Below are positions 1 to 9,338 of a DNA stretch of 64,000 nucleotides, piece by piece; the stretch's first letter is position 1; every line of letters starts with the position of its first letter. The notes beneath the pieces are model-generated. The model was not told where the DNA came from, ran no database searches, and saw only the letters and a program-made list of their open reading frames with translations. The position numbers were made by a program, and so were the translations under genes. Source of the DNA: Streptomyces lonarensis (GTDB lineage Bacteria > Actinomycetota > Actinomycetes > Streptomycetales > Streptomycetaceae); contig NZ_JAAVJD010000005.1 in the NCBI RefSeq assembly GCF_012033735.1, positions 1-64,000 of the forward strand, written 5' to 3'.

Positions 1-90
1 GTTACTTCACGCCGTCGTGTTGACGGAGGCCCCCGCCCGCACCGCACGCGGCGGGCGCATCACCTCGCCTCCCGGTGCGCGCCCGCGCTC

Positions 91-1989
91 GTGCGACACC
101 CCCGCGCGCCGTCCGCCCCGGACGACCCCGACGGCCGGGACTGCGCCGCGCTCGCCGAGGCCGACCCGGGGTACGGCTGCCTGCGCGAGCGCCTGGTGAC
201 CTCCGCCCTGGCGGTGGCGCGCCGGTCGGCGGGCGGCCGCCGGGGGCCGGCCGGGACGCTGCGCCGCCTCGGCCGCGGCCCACGGCTCCTCCCCCAGGTG
301 CTCGGCCTGCGGCTCTCGCCGCTGCCCGGGGGTGCCGAGGCCCTCGCGATGGAGCAGGCCCTGCTGGCGTCCACCCCCGCCGTCCGTGCCGCGTTCGCCC
401 TGACGCGGCTGGAGCACCTCGCGGCCGACGAGGCGGAGAGCCTGCTCACCGCCGCCCGGGTGCGTCCGCAGGAGGCCCGGGCCGCGGTGAGCGCCGCGGC
501 CGCGCTCCCCGGCGGCGACCGGCCGGCGTTGGAGGACCCCTGCGCGCTCCGTGCGCGCCCGGGGGACCTGCTGCGCCGCCGCCAGTACCGCCGGACGGGC
601 ACGGCCGCGGCTGCGGCGCTGCTGCTCGGGGCCGGCCTGGTGACCACCACCGGTGGCGGGGAGGCCCCCGAGGGGGCGGGCGCCGTTGACGACGCGCGGT
701 CCGGGGAGACGGCTCCCCTCAATCCCGCGCTGGTCGCCAGTGCCGACCCGGAGCAGCTGGAGCGGGTCCGCGAGGGCGCGTGGCGGGATGCGAGCCGGGT
801 GGACTTCTCCGCCTGGGAGCCGCGCGGGTCCGCCGTGGACGACGAGGAACTGCTCGGTCGGGCGCTCGCCGCGTGGTCCACCGCCGATCCGGCCGTCGCG
901 GTCACGGTCACGCCGGGCACGGCGACGGGCCCGCCGCCCGCCGCGCCGCGGCTGCTGTACGCGGGCCGGGTTGCGGAACGCTCGGTGGTGCTGCTGCACG
1001 ACGGCCTCCGGCTGGCGCGCTTCGCCGAGCCCGCGGCGGGCCCGGCAGGGGAGGCCGCCGGGGCGGACGGCGAGCGGGCCGGCCGCTCCGGCGGCGGGCG
1101 CGACGCCCCCGTCACCGGCTCGACGCTGGAACTGGCCCGGGTGGACGGTGCGAGCGGCGGGCATCCGGCGGTCGTTCTGCACCGGGGGACGGACGGCGTG
1201 CGCTACCTGACGGCGCCGTGGGTCGAGCGGGCCGACGTCCACGACCTGCTGGCGCCCGGGGCGGACCCCGCCCGGGTGGCCCTCGGGGAGGACGGCGTGA
1301 CCGGGCCGGTCCCGACGGGGGTCGGGTCCGCGGAGTGCGTCGACTCCCCGCTGCTGGAGCTGACGACGCCGCCGGGGCTGCCGACCGGTGTGCTGGTCGA
1401 CATGGGTGAGCTGGTCCCGGCGGCGGTGACCGACGCGGCCCCCGGCGTGGGCCACGGCCATCCGCTGCGCGGCGAGGCCGCCGACCGGCTGGCCCGCACC
1501 GCCTGCCACCTCCCCGACCTGGCGGGGAGCGGGGTCCGCCTGGTCAACAGCTGGGAGTTCGCCACCCAGGAGCTGCCCGACGGCGGTGGCCGGGCCAGCT
1601 GGGTCTGCACCCGGGCGGAGACCTGGCGCGGCGAGGGCGTTCGTACCGTCACCCAGCTGCAGTTGCCGCCCGACGGGGAGCCGGCGGCGGACGACGGCGG
1701 CGCCCGCGAGTTCGGTGAGGCCGGGGTGATCACCGCCCGCGCCGAGGGGGGCGCGGACTGCACGCTGCGGGAGCACCACTTCACCGCCTCGGCCCTCTGG
1801 GAGTCCCCCGACGACGGCTGGTACCTGATCGCCGCGGCCAGTCCCGGTGTCGGTGAGCTGACGGTCCGAGGGGACGTGGACGGCGCGGCGGACGGGCGCA
1901 CCCTGGCCGTCCCGGCGGCGCCGGATGCGGAGGCCGAGGTGGTCGGCGTGGTGACGCGGACCGGGGAGGCCGCCACCGAACTGCGGTGA
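91..1989 (+). CDS. Membrane-anchored protein with sigma-factor-like N-terminus
   Basis: Unrecognised 632-aa protein. Residues about 75-150 form an Ala/Leu-rich helical stretch with the flavour of sigma-70 region 4 (an ALAMEQALLAS helix, then AAFALTRLEHLAADEAESLL), but no clear helix-turn-helix signature. A hydrophobic segment near residues 170-185 (AAAAALLLGAGLVTT) follows an RRRQYRR stop-transfer-like cluster, so the remaining 440 residues are probably extracytoplasmic. That part has no recognisable domain. The GTG at 91 is the first start in this frame, but the frame is open back to base 1 and no ribosome site precedes it, so the true start may lie outside the window. It could be a degenerate sigma/anti-sigma type sensor; this is inference. 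Confidence 0.6.
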   Translation: MRHPRAPSAPDDPDGRDCAALAEADPGYGCLRERLVTSALAVARRSAGGRRGPAGTLRRLGRGPRLLPQVLGLRLSPLPGGAEALAMEQALLASTPAVRAAFALTRLEHLAADEAESLLTAARVRPQEARAAVSAAAALPGGDRPALEDPCALRARPGDLLRRRQYRRTGTAAAAALLLGAGLVTTTGGGEAPEGAGAVDDARSGETAPLNPALVASADPEQLERVREGAWRDASRVDFSAWEPRGSAVDDEELLGRALAAWSTADPAVAVTVTPGTATGPPPAAPRLLYAGRVAERSVVLLHDGLRLARFAEPAAGPAGEAAGADGERAGRSGGGRDAPVTGSTLELARVDGASGGHPAVVLHRGTDGVRYLTAPWVERADVHDLLAPGADPARVALGEDGVTGPVPTGVGSAECVDSPLLELTTPPGLPTGVLVDMGELVPAAVTDAAPGVGHGHPLRGEAADRLARTACHLPDLAGSGVRLVNSWEFATQELPDGGGRASWVCTRAETWRGEGVRTVTQLQLPPDGEPAADDGGAREFGEAGVITARAEGGADCTLREHHFTASALWESPDDGWYLIAAASPGVGELTVRGDVDGAADGRTLAVPAAPDAEAEVVGVVTRTGEAATELR

Positions 1990-1992
1990 GCG

Positions 1993-2023
1993 TGACGCTC
2001 CCCGCCCAGGGCGGGGAGCGTCA
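1993..2023. terminator. Bidirectional hairpin between convergent genes
   Basis: Two perfect 15-base arms (1993-2007 and 2009-2023) separated by one base, lying between the convergent ends of the first gene and the MFS transporter and overlapping the transporter's stop codon. GC-rich hairpins without a T-tract are the usual actinomycete terminator form. Confidence 0.8.
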
Positions 2024-3319
2024 GCCCGGCCGGGGCTCCGCCGGGAGGCCGCCGTCGGCGGCGGGCCCGCCCGGGGTGCCGAGACTCAGCGTGCGTTTGG
2101 GAAGACGTTCGATGAACGGTCCGAGCAGCATCGCGACGGCCACCACGGCGGCGAGCACCACGAAGAGGGTGCGCGGTGTGGTGTCCAGCAGGGTCGGGGT
2201 CCACAGCGCGGCGGCCGCGGCGGCGCCCCGGGCGACCGCCATGACGGCGCCCTGCGCGGTGGAGCGCAGCAGGGTCGGGAACGCCTCCTGCGACCACACC
2301 TTGAAGATCGCCTCGAAGGCGAGCGCCGTGCCGAAGGTCCCGATGACCTTGGCCAGCGCCAGGCTCCACACGTGGACGCCGAGGACGGCCGGCAAGGCGA
2401 AGTACAGCACGAACCCGACCGCGCCCAGGGTGTACCAGCGCATGCGGTGGCGGCCGTCGACCACCCGCATGAAGAGCGCCGCCATGGCGAGGCTGAAGAA
2501 CAGGATCGCCAGGTTGATGCCGGAGGCTACCTGCACGGTCGTCCCGGCGACCTCGACGTACAGGTAGGTGGTGAACTGGCCCATGGTGTTGGCCGCCACG
2601 AGGGTGAGCACGTAGAAGCAGGCCAGCGACGCCACGGCGCGGCGGTGCGGCGCCCGCAGCAGTTGCCGGCCCGCCGTCACCCGCGCGGCCGCGCCGGCGT
2701 CCAGCTCGCGGGCGAGCCGCCGTTGGGACGCCCACTGGCGGGACTCCGGCATCCGGAGCCGGAGGGCCAGTACCAGCAGGGCCACCAGCAGGACGTGAAG
2801 GTAGAGCAGTCGGGCGCCGGTGGCGCCGAGGCCGCCGACCAGCAGTCCGGTCAGCTGGGTGGCGCACATGCCGAGGTACCAGAGCAGCTGAGAGAGCGCG
2901 ATGAGCTTGCCCCGGGCCCCCGCCGGCGCCTCCTCGCCGATCAGCGAGATGGAGACGGGCAGGTCGGCCCCGGCCGCGAACCCCAGCAGCAGGACGCCGG
3001 GCAGCAGCCAGCCGCGGCTCGGTGCCGCGGCGAGCACCGCGGCACCGGTCGCGAGCATGCTGACCGTGGCGACGAACACCCGGCGGCGGCCGAAGCGGTC
3101 GCCGAGCCGCCCCCCGAGCAGTGACCCGACGGCGATGGCCAGGGTGAGGGCGGCGGAGAGGGCGCCGATGGCCGCGGCGGAGAGACCGAGCGGGTCCTTG
3201 TACAGCACGAGCGCGGCGCCGGTGGAGACGATCGCGGCGGCGTCGAGGTAGGAGGCCATGCCGGCGACCCCGGATCGGAGCCACATCCGGCCGGTCGGCT
3301 TCCCCTTTCCGGTGTCCAC
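2021..3319 (-). CDS. MFS transporter, sugar-porter-like
   Basis: 432-aa polytopic inner-membrane protein with about twelve hydrophobic segments. The MFS loop 2-3 signature is clear at residues 69-80 (GGRLGDRFGRRR), and a central cytoplasmic loop rich in Arg follows the sixth segment (RLRMPESRQWASQRRL). The pattern fits proton-linked major facilitator carriers of the sugar/organic-acid porter type; the substrate cannot be read from sequence. The start is GTG with a GAGG motif five bases upstream; an internal ATG at residue 12 behind a GGAAAGGGGAAG run is an alternative. It stands alone, convergent with the preceding gene. Confidence 0.85.
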   Translation of the reverse strand: MDTGKGKPTGRMWLRSGVAGMASYLDAAAIVSTGAALVLYKDPLGLSAAAIGALSAALTLAIAVGSLLGGRLGDRFGRRRVFVATVSMLATGAAVLAAAPSRGWLLPGVLLLGFAAGADLPVSISLIGEEAPAGARGKLIALSQLLWYLGMCATQLTGLLVGGLGATGARLLYLHVLLVALLVLALRLRMPESRQWASQRRLARELDAGAAARVTAGRQLLRAPHRRAVASLACFYVLTLVAANTMGQFTTYLYVEVAGTTVQVASGINLAILFFSLAMAALFMRVVDGRHRMRWYTLGAVGFVLYFALPAVLGVHVWSLALAKVIGTFGTALAFEAIFKVWSQEAFPTLLRSTAQGAVMAVARGAAAAAALWTPTLLDTTPRTLFVVLAAVVAVAMLLGPFIERLPKRTLSLGTPGGPAADGGLPAEPRPG

Positions 3320-3534
3320 GACGCCTCGTCCTCCCCGGGCGGGTCACGGAGCAGCGCCGAGCGGGAACGGCGGGGCGGCGCGGTGGGGTCGGCGCCCGCC
3401 GCGTCGTCGGCAGGGTGGCACGCCGTGGTCGGGGCGTACAGGGCGCGGGCGCGCGTTCCGGCCATGACACGGGGTCCCGCGGCGCCGCGCCGGACGCCCC
3501 TCCCGAGCACGCCCGCCGTCCGGCGGGGCGCGGT

Positions 3535-3705
3535 TCATCCCCGGCGGTCGCCTCCCGGGTCGCCGTCGGGGGTGTCCGGGCCGCGCCGCGCTCGGCGCCC
3601 GCGGCGGAGGAGCCCCCGCCGCTCGCCCCGCACCACCCCGTTGACGACGACGGCCAGCAGCGCGCCGCCGACAAGGACGACGACGAGTGTCCAGAGCACG
3701 TCCAT
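3535..3705 (-). CDS. Small single-span membrane protein (56 aa)
   Basis: An ATG at 3705 opens a 56-codon frame ending with TGA at 3535-3537. GAGGGGG lies about eight bases upstream of the ATG, a strong ribosome site. The product begins MDVLWTLVVVLVGGALLAVV, a textbook single transmembrane helix, followed by an Arg-rich cytoplasmic stretch and a Gly/Asp/Pro-rich tail. Small proteins of this shape are common in streptomycetes and mostly uncharacterised. It lies between the MFS gene and the decayed sensor kinase, on the opposite strand from the kinase. Confidence 0.6.
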   Translation of the reverse strand: MDVLWTLVVVLVGGALLAVVVNGVVRGERRGLLRRGRRARRGPDTPDGDPGGDRRG

Positions 3706-3979
3706 GGCCCAGCCCCCTCGACCTGCGGTCCGCCCCCGCCGCGCGGGGACGGCGACGGCCGTCCCCGCGGCCGTCCCCCGGGAGTCTGCCCCGTGGAGCG
3801 CCCCGCCAGTGGGCGATCGGCCCGAACCGGCCGGAACGGCCCCCCGCCGGCGGGGCAGGGCCTGTGCGGTGTGTGCCGGCCGCGCCGTACGGAGCGCGTC
3901 TCCATCGCTGGTTGCAGGCGACGGTCATCCGCGGGCGGGAGGCGGGCGGGCAGGGCCGGGCCATAGCCTCCCTTTCATC

Positions 3980-5612
3980 ATGACGCGAACGGACGACCGG
4001 TTGCTGCCGGTCCTGCTGACGGCCGCCCAGTTCCTGGTGTGGCCCCGGGTTCCGCTCCTGCGCGGCCAGGTGCCGGACACGGCCGGCCCATCTGCCGGCC
4101 GTGGCGCCGGCCGCGCTGGTGGTGGCGGGCGCACTGACGGTGCGGCGCGAGCGGCCCGTACCGGCACTGGTGGCGACCTGCGGGTCGCTCGCGCTGGTCT
4201 CCGGGGCACTCCCGGTGGGCGCCACCGCCGTGCTGGGGACGGCGGGCACGGCGCCGGCCCTCCACGCGGACGCGCTGTCGCGGGACAGCGGCACGGCGCT
4301 GCTCTGCACGCTCACCCTGGCGCTGTGGCAGCTGCTGCGGATGGTGCCGCTCCACGGCCTCGGCGAGCGGGACGGGCTGGACCTGGCGCTCACCGCGGTG
4401 CTGTACGCGGGGGCCTGCGGGTGGGGGGCCGCGCGGCGTGCGGCACAGGCGCCGGTCGCGGCGCTGGTCCTGCTCAACCCGCTCGTGCCGATGACGGTGC
4501 CGCGGGCGGAGGGCAGCGGTGGTGGCGAGGAGGTCTCGACGGGGCTGGTGTTCGCGCTGGTAGCGGCGGCCCGGTCCGTGGTCCTGCTGTGGTCGGCCCG
4601 GGCACCGCACGCCGGCAGGTGTGCCGGCGCTCGTGGCGCTGCGGCCGCCGGCGGCCTGGGCGGGCGGGTACGACGGGTCGCCGGTGGCGCCCGCGGTGGC
4701 GAGCGGTGTGGCGCCGGCGGTCGCCACCGCCGCGACCCGGCACCCTGCGTGGGCGGCCCCGGCGGGTGCGGTCGCCGTCCACGCGGCGGTCGGGTGGGCG
4801 GTCGCCGCACGGTCGGACCATGTGCCGGGGTGGGAGGCGGCGACCGCGGTCGTGGCGCCCGCGGTGCCGGCGGCGGTGGCTGCAGCCTGGTGGTCCGGCC
4901 GCCGGGACGGGGAGCGAGAACGGGTGGCACGACGGGAGCACGAAGAGCGGATCACCGGGTGGACGGGGGAGGCGGTGCGGGACGCGTGGGCCGAACGCAG
5001 CCGGGTCACGGCCGGGTTGGAGAAAACGGTGTCGGCGAGGACCACCGGCATGGTCCGCGAGGCGGAGGCCGGCCGGCTGGCCGAGACGGCCGAGCGGGCC
5101 CGGGAGGCGCTCGGCGCGATGCGGGTGCTGCTCGACCGGCAGGGCGGGACCACCGCGTACGCCGAGCGGCGGCCGCAACCGACCCCGCGTGCGCTGAACC
5201 TGCGGGTGCGGCAGAGCCGCGCCGCCGGCCGAAGCGCCTAGATCCGGGCGGAGGCCGCGGCGTTGCGGGGGCTGCCGGTGGCGGTGGACCTGGCCGGCTA
5301 CCGGGCGGCGGAGTCGCTGCTGGAGCGGCGGGCCGCAAGCCGGTGGCGCTGCGGCTGGAGCGCGGCCCCGACCGGTTGACGCTGCACGCGGACGGGCTGC
5401 CGGAGCTGCCGCCGGAGCGGTGTGCGGAGCCGGCCGCGGCCGCCGTGATGCTGCGGGGTACGTTCTCCACCGCGCCGCCGGGCGGCGCCCGGCTGGTGCT
5501 TCCGCTGGGAAGCGGGTGGATCGGGGAGGCGGCCGACGACGGACGCCCGGCGGGTTGTGACGGACACGGGGGCGGCGCCCCCGAGGAGAAGGGGGGTCCC
5601 CGATGTCGGTGA
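3980..5612 (+). pseudogene. Decayed two-component sensor histidine kinase
   Basis: Fragments of one kinase are spread over two or three frames. The ATG at 3980 gives about 33 residues of an N-terminal membrane segment (LLTAAQFLVWP). The reading then moves near 4070-4100 to a frame encoding more membrane helices, shifts again near 4610-4630 to a dimerisation-like helix (EHEERITGWTGEAV ... EALGAMRVLLDRQGG), hits an in-frame TAG at 5239-5241, and shifts a third time near 5330 before the final segment (GTFSTAPPGGARLVLPL). No canonical H-box (REMHD type) and no ATP-binding GxGxxG box is left. The helix resembles the atypical actinomycete kinase group that lacks the usual H-box. Four separate lesions make sequencing error an unlikely sole explanation. 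The intact response regulator follows and overlaps its end. Confidence 0.75.
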
Positions 5613-6277
5613 CCGTGATGGTCGTGGACGACCAGAGTGTGGTGCGGGCGGGTTTCGCGGCGGTCATCGACGCCGAGGAGGACCTGACGGTGGTGGGCGA
5701 GGCCGGCGACGGCGCAGCCGCGGTCAGGTTGGCGGAACAGCTGCGTCCGGACGTGGTGGTGATGGACGTGCGGATGCCTGAGCTCGACGGCATCACTGCC
5801 ACCCGCATCCTCACCTCCCGCCCGGAGCCGCCGCGGGTGCTGGTGCTGACCACCTTCGACCTGGACGCGTACGTCTTCGACGCGCTGCGCGCGGGTGCCT
5901 CCGGCTTCCTGCTGAAGGACGTGCGGGCCGCCGAACTGCTGGACGGCGTGCGGGTGGTGGCGGCGGGCGAAAGCGTCCTCTCCCCCGCCGCCACCCGCCG
6001 GCTGATCGCCCACTACGCGGCGGGGCCGGACCGCGGGCGGCCGACGGCCGGTGCGCTCACGCGGTTGACGGAGCGGGAGCGGTACGTGCTGACGCTCGTC
6101 TCCTGTGGTCTGAACAACGCGGAGATCGCCGATCAGCTGGGGATCACGGTGGGCACGGTGAAGTCGCACATCAACGCGCTGCTGCGGAAGTTGGGGCTGC
6201 GCGACCGCGTCCAGGCGACGATCCTCGCCTACGACCTCGGGCTGGCACATCCCCGGCCGCCCGGGGATGGGGACTGA
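5603..6277 (+). CDS. NarL/LuxR-family response regulator
   Basis: 224 aa with an N-terminal receiver domain (residues 2-120) and a C-terminal LuxR helix-turn-helix (about 155-213). Receiver residues are complete: acidic pair D9/D10, phospho-acceptor D55 in VVVMDVRMPE, T83/T84 and K105 in LLKDV. The HTH reads LTERERYVLTLVSCGLNNAEIADQLGIT then GTVKSHI, where LuxR proteins usually have EREVL and GLSNxEIA. The ATG is preceded by GAGGAGAAGGGGG. It lies directly behind a decayed sensor kinase, so it is probably an orphan regulator now, either silent or driven by another kinase or small phosphodonor. Confidence 0.92.
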   Translation: MSVTVMVVDDQSVVRAGFAAVIDAEEDLTVVGEAGDGAAAVRLAEQLRPDVVVMDVRMPELDGITATRILTSRPEPPRVLVLTTFDLDAYVFDALRAGASGFLLKDVRAAELLDGVRVVAAGESVLSPAATRRLIAHYAAGPDRGRPTAGALTRLTERERYVLTLVSCGLNNAEIADQLGITVGTVKSHINALLRKLGLRDRVQATILAYDLGLAHPRPPGDGD

Positions 6278-6308
6278 GGCGGTCCCGCCACCGAGCGGCT
6301 CGCGGGTC

Positions 6309-6370
<62 letters not shown>

Positions 6371-6427
6371 GAGAGTTGCCCCTCACCCATGCGCTCGGCC
6401 ACCCCCTTCCGAGAGGACTCCCACACC

Positions 6428-6781
6428 GTGGACACACCCGATCTGCCGGACCGACCACCGGCCGACGGCCCCGGGCGGCAGTCGATCACCGACACGCTCC
6501 GCTCGGCCCTGTCGTCGCCGTTCGCCCGCGCCTACCTCGGTCTGGTCCTCGTCCTGCTGGTGGGCGCGGCCTTGCTCGGGGCGGTCCACACCGAGGACGC
6601 CTCGCTGGCGGGGATCTGGCCGGTGCCGGCGACAGCGCCGCTCAGCGTTGCCGCCCTCCTGCTGCCGCTCCCGGACGGGCCGTTCTTCCTCGTCGCGCCG
6701 GTGAGGGCGTCCGGGCTGGTCAACGCGGTGGCCATCGGTTGGTGCCACCGCACGCTGGGCCGGCGGAACGGGGGCGGCTGA
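6428..6781 (+). CDS. Small membrane protein, SCO4225-like family
   Basis: 117 aa beginning at GTG 6428, chosen because GAGAGGA lies about ten bases upstream; an in-frame ATG at 6389 has no such site. After a Pro/Asp-rich start there are about three hydrophobic segments: AYLGLVLVLLVGAALLGAV, the loop TEDASLAGIWPVPATAPLSVAALLL, and a C-terminal helix. The loop phrase D-A-S-x-A-G-x-W followed by a TAP motif is what I associate with the SCO4225 family of streptomycete membrane proteins, of unknown function. It may be co-transcribed with the response regulator, across the tandem repeat. Confidence 0.7.
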   Translation: MDTPDLPDRPPADGPGRQSITDTLRSALSSPFARAYLGLVLVLLVGAALLGAVHTEDASLAGIWPVPATAPLSVAALLLPLPDGPFFLVAPVRASGLVNAVAIGWCHRTLGRRNGGG

Positions 6782-6790
6782 GACGCCGCC

Positions 6791-9253
6791 TCAGAGTGGA
6801 GCGCCCGGCGGGACGCGCGGCAGTGCGCCGAGCCCGGCGGCGGTGGGTACGGCGAGGAACGTCCGAATCCTGCGCCCGGTCGCCCGGTCGCCGGACCCGC
6901 CGTGAGAAGTGGCCGTCCCGGTGGGCCGGCCGAGCGCACCCGGCGGGGGGTCGAGACGGTCGGCCAGGTCGTGCAGCCGGTCCTCCAGCGGGGCGCGCAC
7001 CGCCGGAGCGAGCGCGTCGCCGCCGATCGCCGCGGCGAGGTGGCGTAGCACGACCCACTCGGCGGTCCGCCGGGCCAGCGCGGCCTGGCCGGCGGTGAGG
7101 CCGGCGGTGGCCGGGCGGCCGCCCGCCTCGGTCTCCGGCTCCGGCTCCGGCTCCGGCTCCGAGGGGCGGCAGGCGTCGAGCAGGACGTCGACGACCTCGC
7201 CGGGGCCGGGGCGGGCGGGGTCGGTGGCGTGCTGCCAGGCGGTGCGGGCCAGTCGCGCGGGTTCCAGCAGCGCCTCCGCCACCAGCGCGGCGGCCGCCTC
7301 GACCGCCGACAGCGGGTCGAAGACGCGCCCGGCCCGGGTGTCGAGGTACTCCCTACTGCGGGTGTGGCGGATCGCCGGCGGGGTGAGGAGTCGTTCGACG
7401 GCGTGGGGCAGCACCAGTTCGGGCGGGGCCAGCAGTTCGGCGCAGCGCCGCAGCGCCGCCCACTGGTCGGCGGCGGTGACGGTCTCGGCGCCCGCCTCCT
7501 CCGGGAGCGGCTCGCCGGCCGCCGCGTAGCGGTAGCGGACGCCGCCGACCTGCCGGGCGACCGCGGTCAGGGCGTGCCGGTGGAGCAGGTGGAGCGCCGC
7601 GGCGCGGGATTCCAGCTCGCCGGTCTGCCGGTGGGGTGGGAGCACGCCGCGGGTGAACCCGGCCAGTGCCGCGCGGCGCACCGCCAGCGTCCGGCGCAGC
7701 ACCGCGAACGGGTCCGGCTCGTGGGGCAGCCACACGGAACCGTCGGCGTGGGCGGCGCCGGGGCCCTGGGCGTCCTCGTCGGCGAGGTTCGCCAGGTGGG
7801 CGGTGTCGCGGCGCAGCGCGGCGAGCGAGCCGGCGGTGGTGGGGGTCTCCGCCGTGTCGGGACCGTAGGCGTGGGCGACCAGGAAGTGGTCCCAGGGACC
7901 GAGCCCCTGGTGGTAGGAGTCGGAGAGGTCGGGGACGCCGTCCTCGGTGAGGGAGATCTCGGGGTGCGGGTAGTCCATGACGGACGGCAGCGGGTGCGCG
8001 CGGTCGGCGAAGTTGTGCATGAAGCCGAGCGCGTGGCCGATCTCGTGCGCGGCGAGCCGCCGCATCCGCCGCAGGACGGCCTCGCGCACGGCGGCGAGCC
8101 GGGTCGCTTCGTCGGGGCGGCCGTAGGGGGCGAGCAGCGCCTCGGCCAGCGCGGTGACCTGCTCGGTGCGCTGCGACCCGAGCCTCACCCGGCCGGCGAG
8201 GATCTCGCCGGTGCGGGGGTCGGTGAGGGCCTGGCCGTGGGACCAGCCCCGGCCGTCCCGGTGCACCCAGAGCACGACGTTGTGGGCGAGGTCGTGCAGG
8301 TCGGTGCCGTCGGGGGCGACCTCGACCCGGAAGGCGCCGGGAAGCCCCGCCGATTCGAAGGCTTCGGACCACCAGCTGCCGCCGTCCACGACCGCCGTCC
8401 GCCAGGGTTCCGGGATCGCGGGGTCGACGAGGAAGACGATCGGTCGGTTCGGTTTCCCGTCGCTGCCGAGCGTGACCCGGAAGCGGGGCTGGAGGGTGAG
8501 GCGGGTGCCCTGGTCCGGTGGGGCGCCGTGGTCGTGGTGGCCGATCCCGTACCCGCCGGAGGCCGGGTGGTGCCGGCGGGCGGCCAGCGGGGGCTCGGGC
8601 AGCGGGACGAGGTGGAGGTGCTGGACAACGCTGAGGGTGCCGGGCAGGGGCGCCACCCGGCTCACGGCGTCACCGGGCCGGGCGGTGCGGAAGGTGAGGC
8701 GTGCGGCGAGGCGGGTGCCCCGGGGGCCGTCGGTCACCTGCTCCGGTATCAGGTGGGAGGCGTCACGTTCCAGGTCGTGGTCGCCCTGGCCGCGGGCGGC
8801 GAGCGTCACCGCCGTGCCGTGCAGGTCCAGCAGGGCCAGGCCGGTGGCGTCCACCACCGGGCCGTCGGGGCTCTGGTGGAGCACCGGCGCGCTCCACAGC
8901 GCGGAGTCGGCGAACGACTCCGCGCCCGCCGTGGCAGCCGCCACGGCGCCGGCGACCCGGTGGTGCTTGGGTGTCAGCACGAGAACGACGCGGTCGCCCG
9001 CGCGGCGGAACTCGGCCAGCCGTCCCTTGCCGAGCCGTCCCCGGTCCAGACCGAGTTCGCTGGAGCCGACTCCTTCGGCCAGCGCGGCGGTGAGGAGGAA
9101 GGGGACGTCGGTGCGGCGGATCTGCATCAGCAGGCGGCCCGGTCGGTGCGCGTCCGGGCGCAGCAGCCGGACCGGGGGTTCGGTGGTCTGCGGTGGGGGC
9201 GGCGCGGCGGCGGGTTCGCCGGGCCGGTCCCCGGACGTGTGGTTGTCGCTCAC
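6791..9253 (-). CDS. Zinc-dependent metalloprotease (DUF5117/DUF4953-like)
   Basis: 820 aa. The extended zinc-binding motif HExxHxxGxxH is intact at residues 403-413 (H403, E404, H407, H413), followed downstream by SVMDYPHPEISLTEDG, a Met-turn-like segment typical of metzincins. The N-terminal half (ALLDLHGTAVTL, IPEQVTDGPRGTRLAARLTFRT) and the C-terminal RYRYAAAGEPLP region match the layout of the large zinc-dependent metalloproteases carrying DUF5117 and DUF4953. No signal peptide is evident after the Pro-rich N-terminus. A run of alternating Glu/Pro codons near the C-terminus is a low-complexity linker. Start is GTG with GGGAGG upstream. The substrate is unknown. Confidence 0.85.
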   Translation of the reverse strand: MSDNHTSGDRPGEPAAAPPPPQTTEPPVRLLRPDAHRPGRLLMQIRRTDVPFLLTAALAEGVGSSELGLDRGRLGKGRLAEFRRAGDRVVLVLTPKHHRVAGAVAAATAGAESFADSALWSAPVLHQSPDGPVVDATGLALLDLHGTAVTLAARGQGDHDLERDASHLIPEQVTDGPRGTRLAARLTFRTARPGDAVSRVAPLPGTLSVVQHLHLVPLPEPPLAARRHHPASGGYGIGHHDHGAPPDQGTRLTLQPRFRVTLGSDGKPNRPIVFLVDPAIPEPWRTAVVDGGSWWSEAFESAGLPGAFRVEVAPDGTDLHDLAHNVVLWVHRDGRGWSHGQALTDPRTGEILAGRVRLGSQRTEQVTALAEALLAPYGRPDEATRLAAVREAVLRRMRRLAAHEIGHALGFMHNFADRAHPLPSVMDYPHPEISLTEDGVPDLSDSYHQGLGPWDHFLVAHAYGPDTAETPTTAGSLAALRRDTAHLANLADEDAQGPGAAHADGSVWLPHEPDPFAVLRRTLAVRRAALAGFTRGVLPPHRQTGELESRAAALHLLHRHALTAVARQVGGVRYRYAAAGEPLPEEAGAETVTAADQWAALRRCAELLAPPELVLPHAVERLLTPPAIRHTRSREYLDTRAGRVFDPLSAVEAAAALVAEALLEPARLARTAWQHATDPARPGPGEVVDVLLDACRPSEPEPEPEPETEAGGRPATAGLTAGQAALARRTAEWVVLRHLAAAIGGDALAPAVRAPLEDRLHDLADRLDPPPGALGRPTGTATSHGGSGDRATGRRIRTFLAVPTAAGLGALPRVPPGAPL

Positions 9254-9338
9254 CGCGTGCCTCCCTCAGTGCGCCGCCGTTCGGCGGATGGGCCGATCGT
9301 AGGACGAGTTTCGGCCGGGAGCCGGGAGCACCGCGCGG

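Noticed and set aside
7-1779. Long minus-strand frame opposite the first gene
   Set aside because: No ribosome site, Arg/Gly/Pro-rich composition, and antisense to a gene with a plausible hydrophobic pattern.
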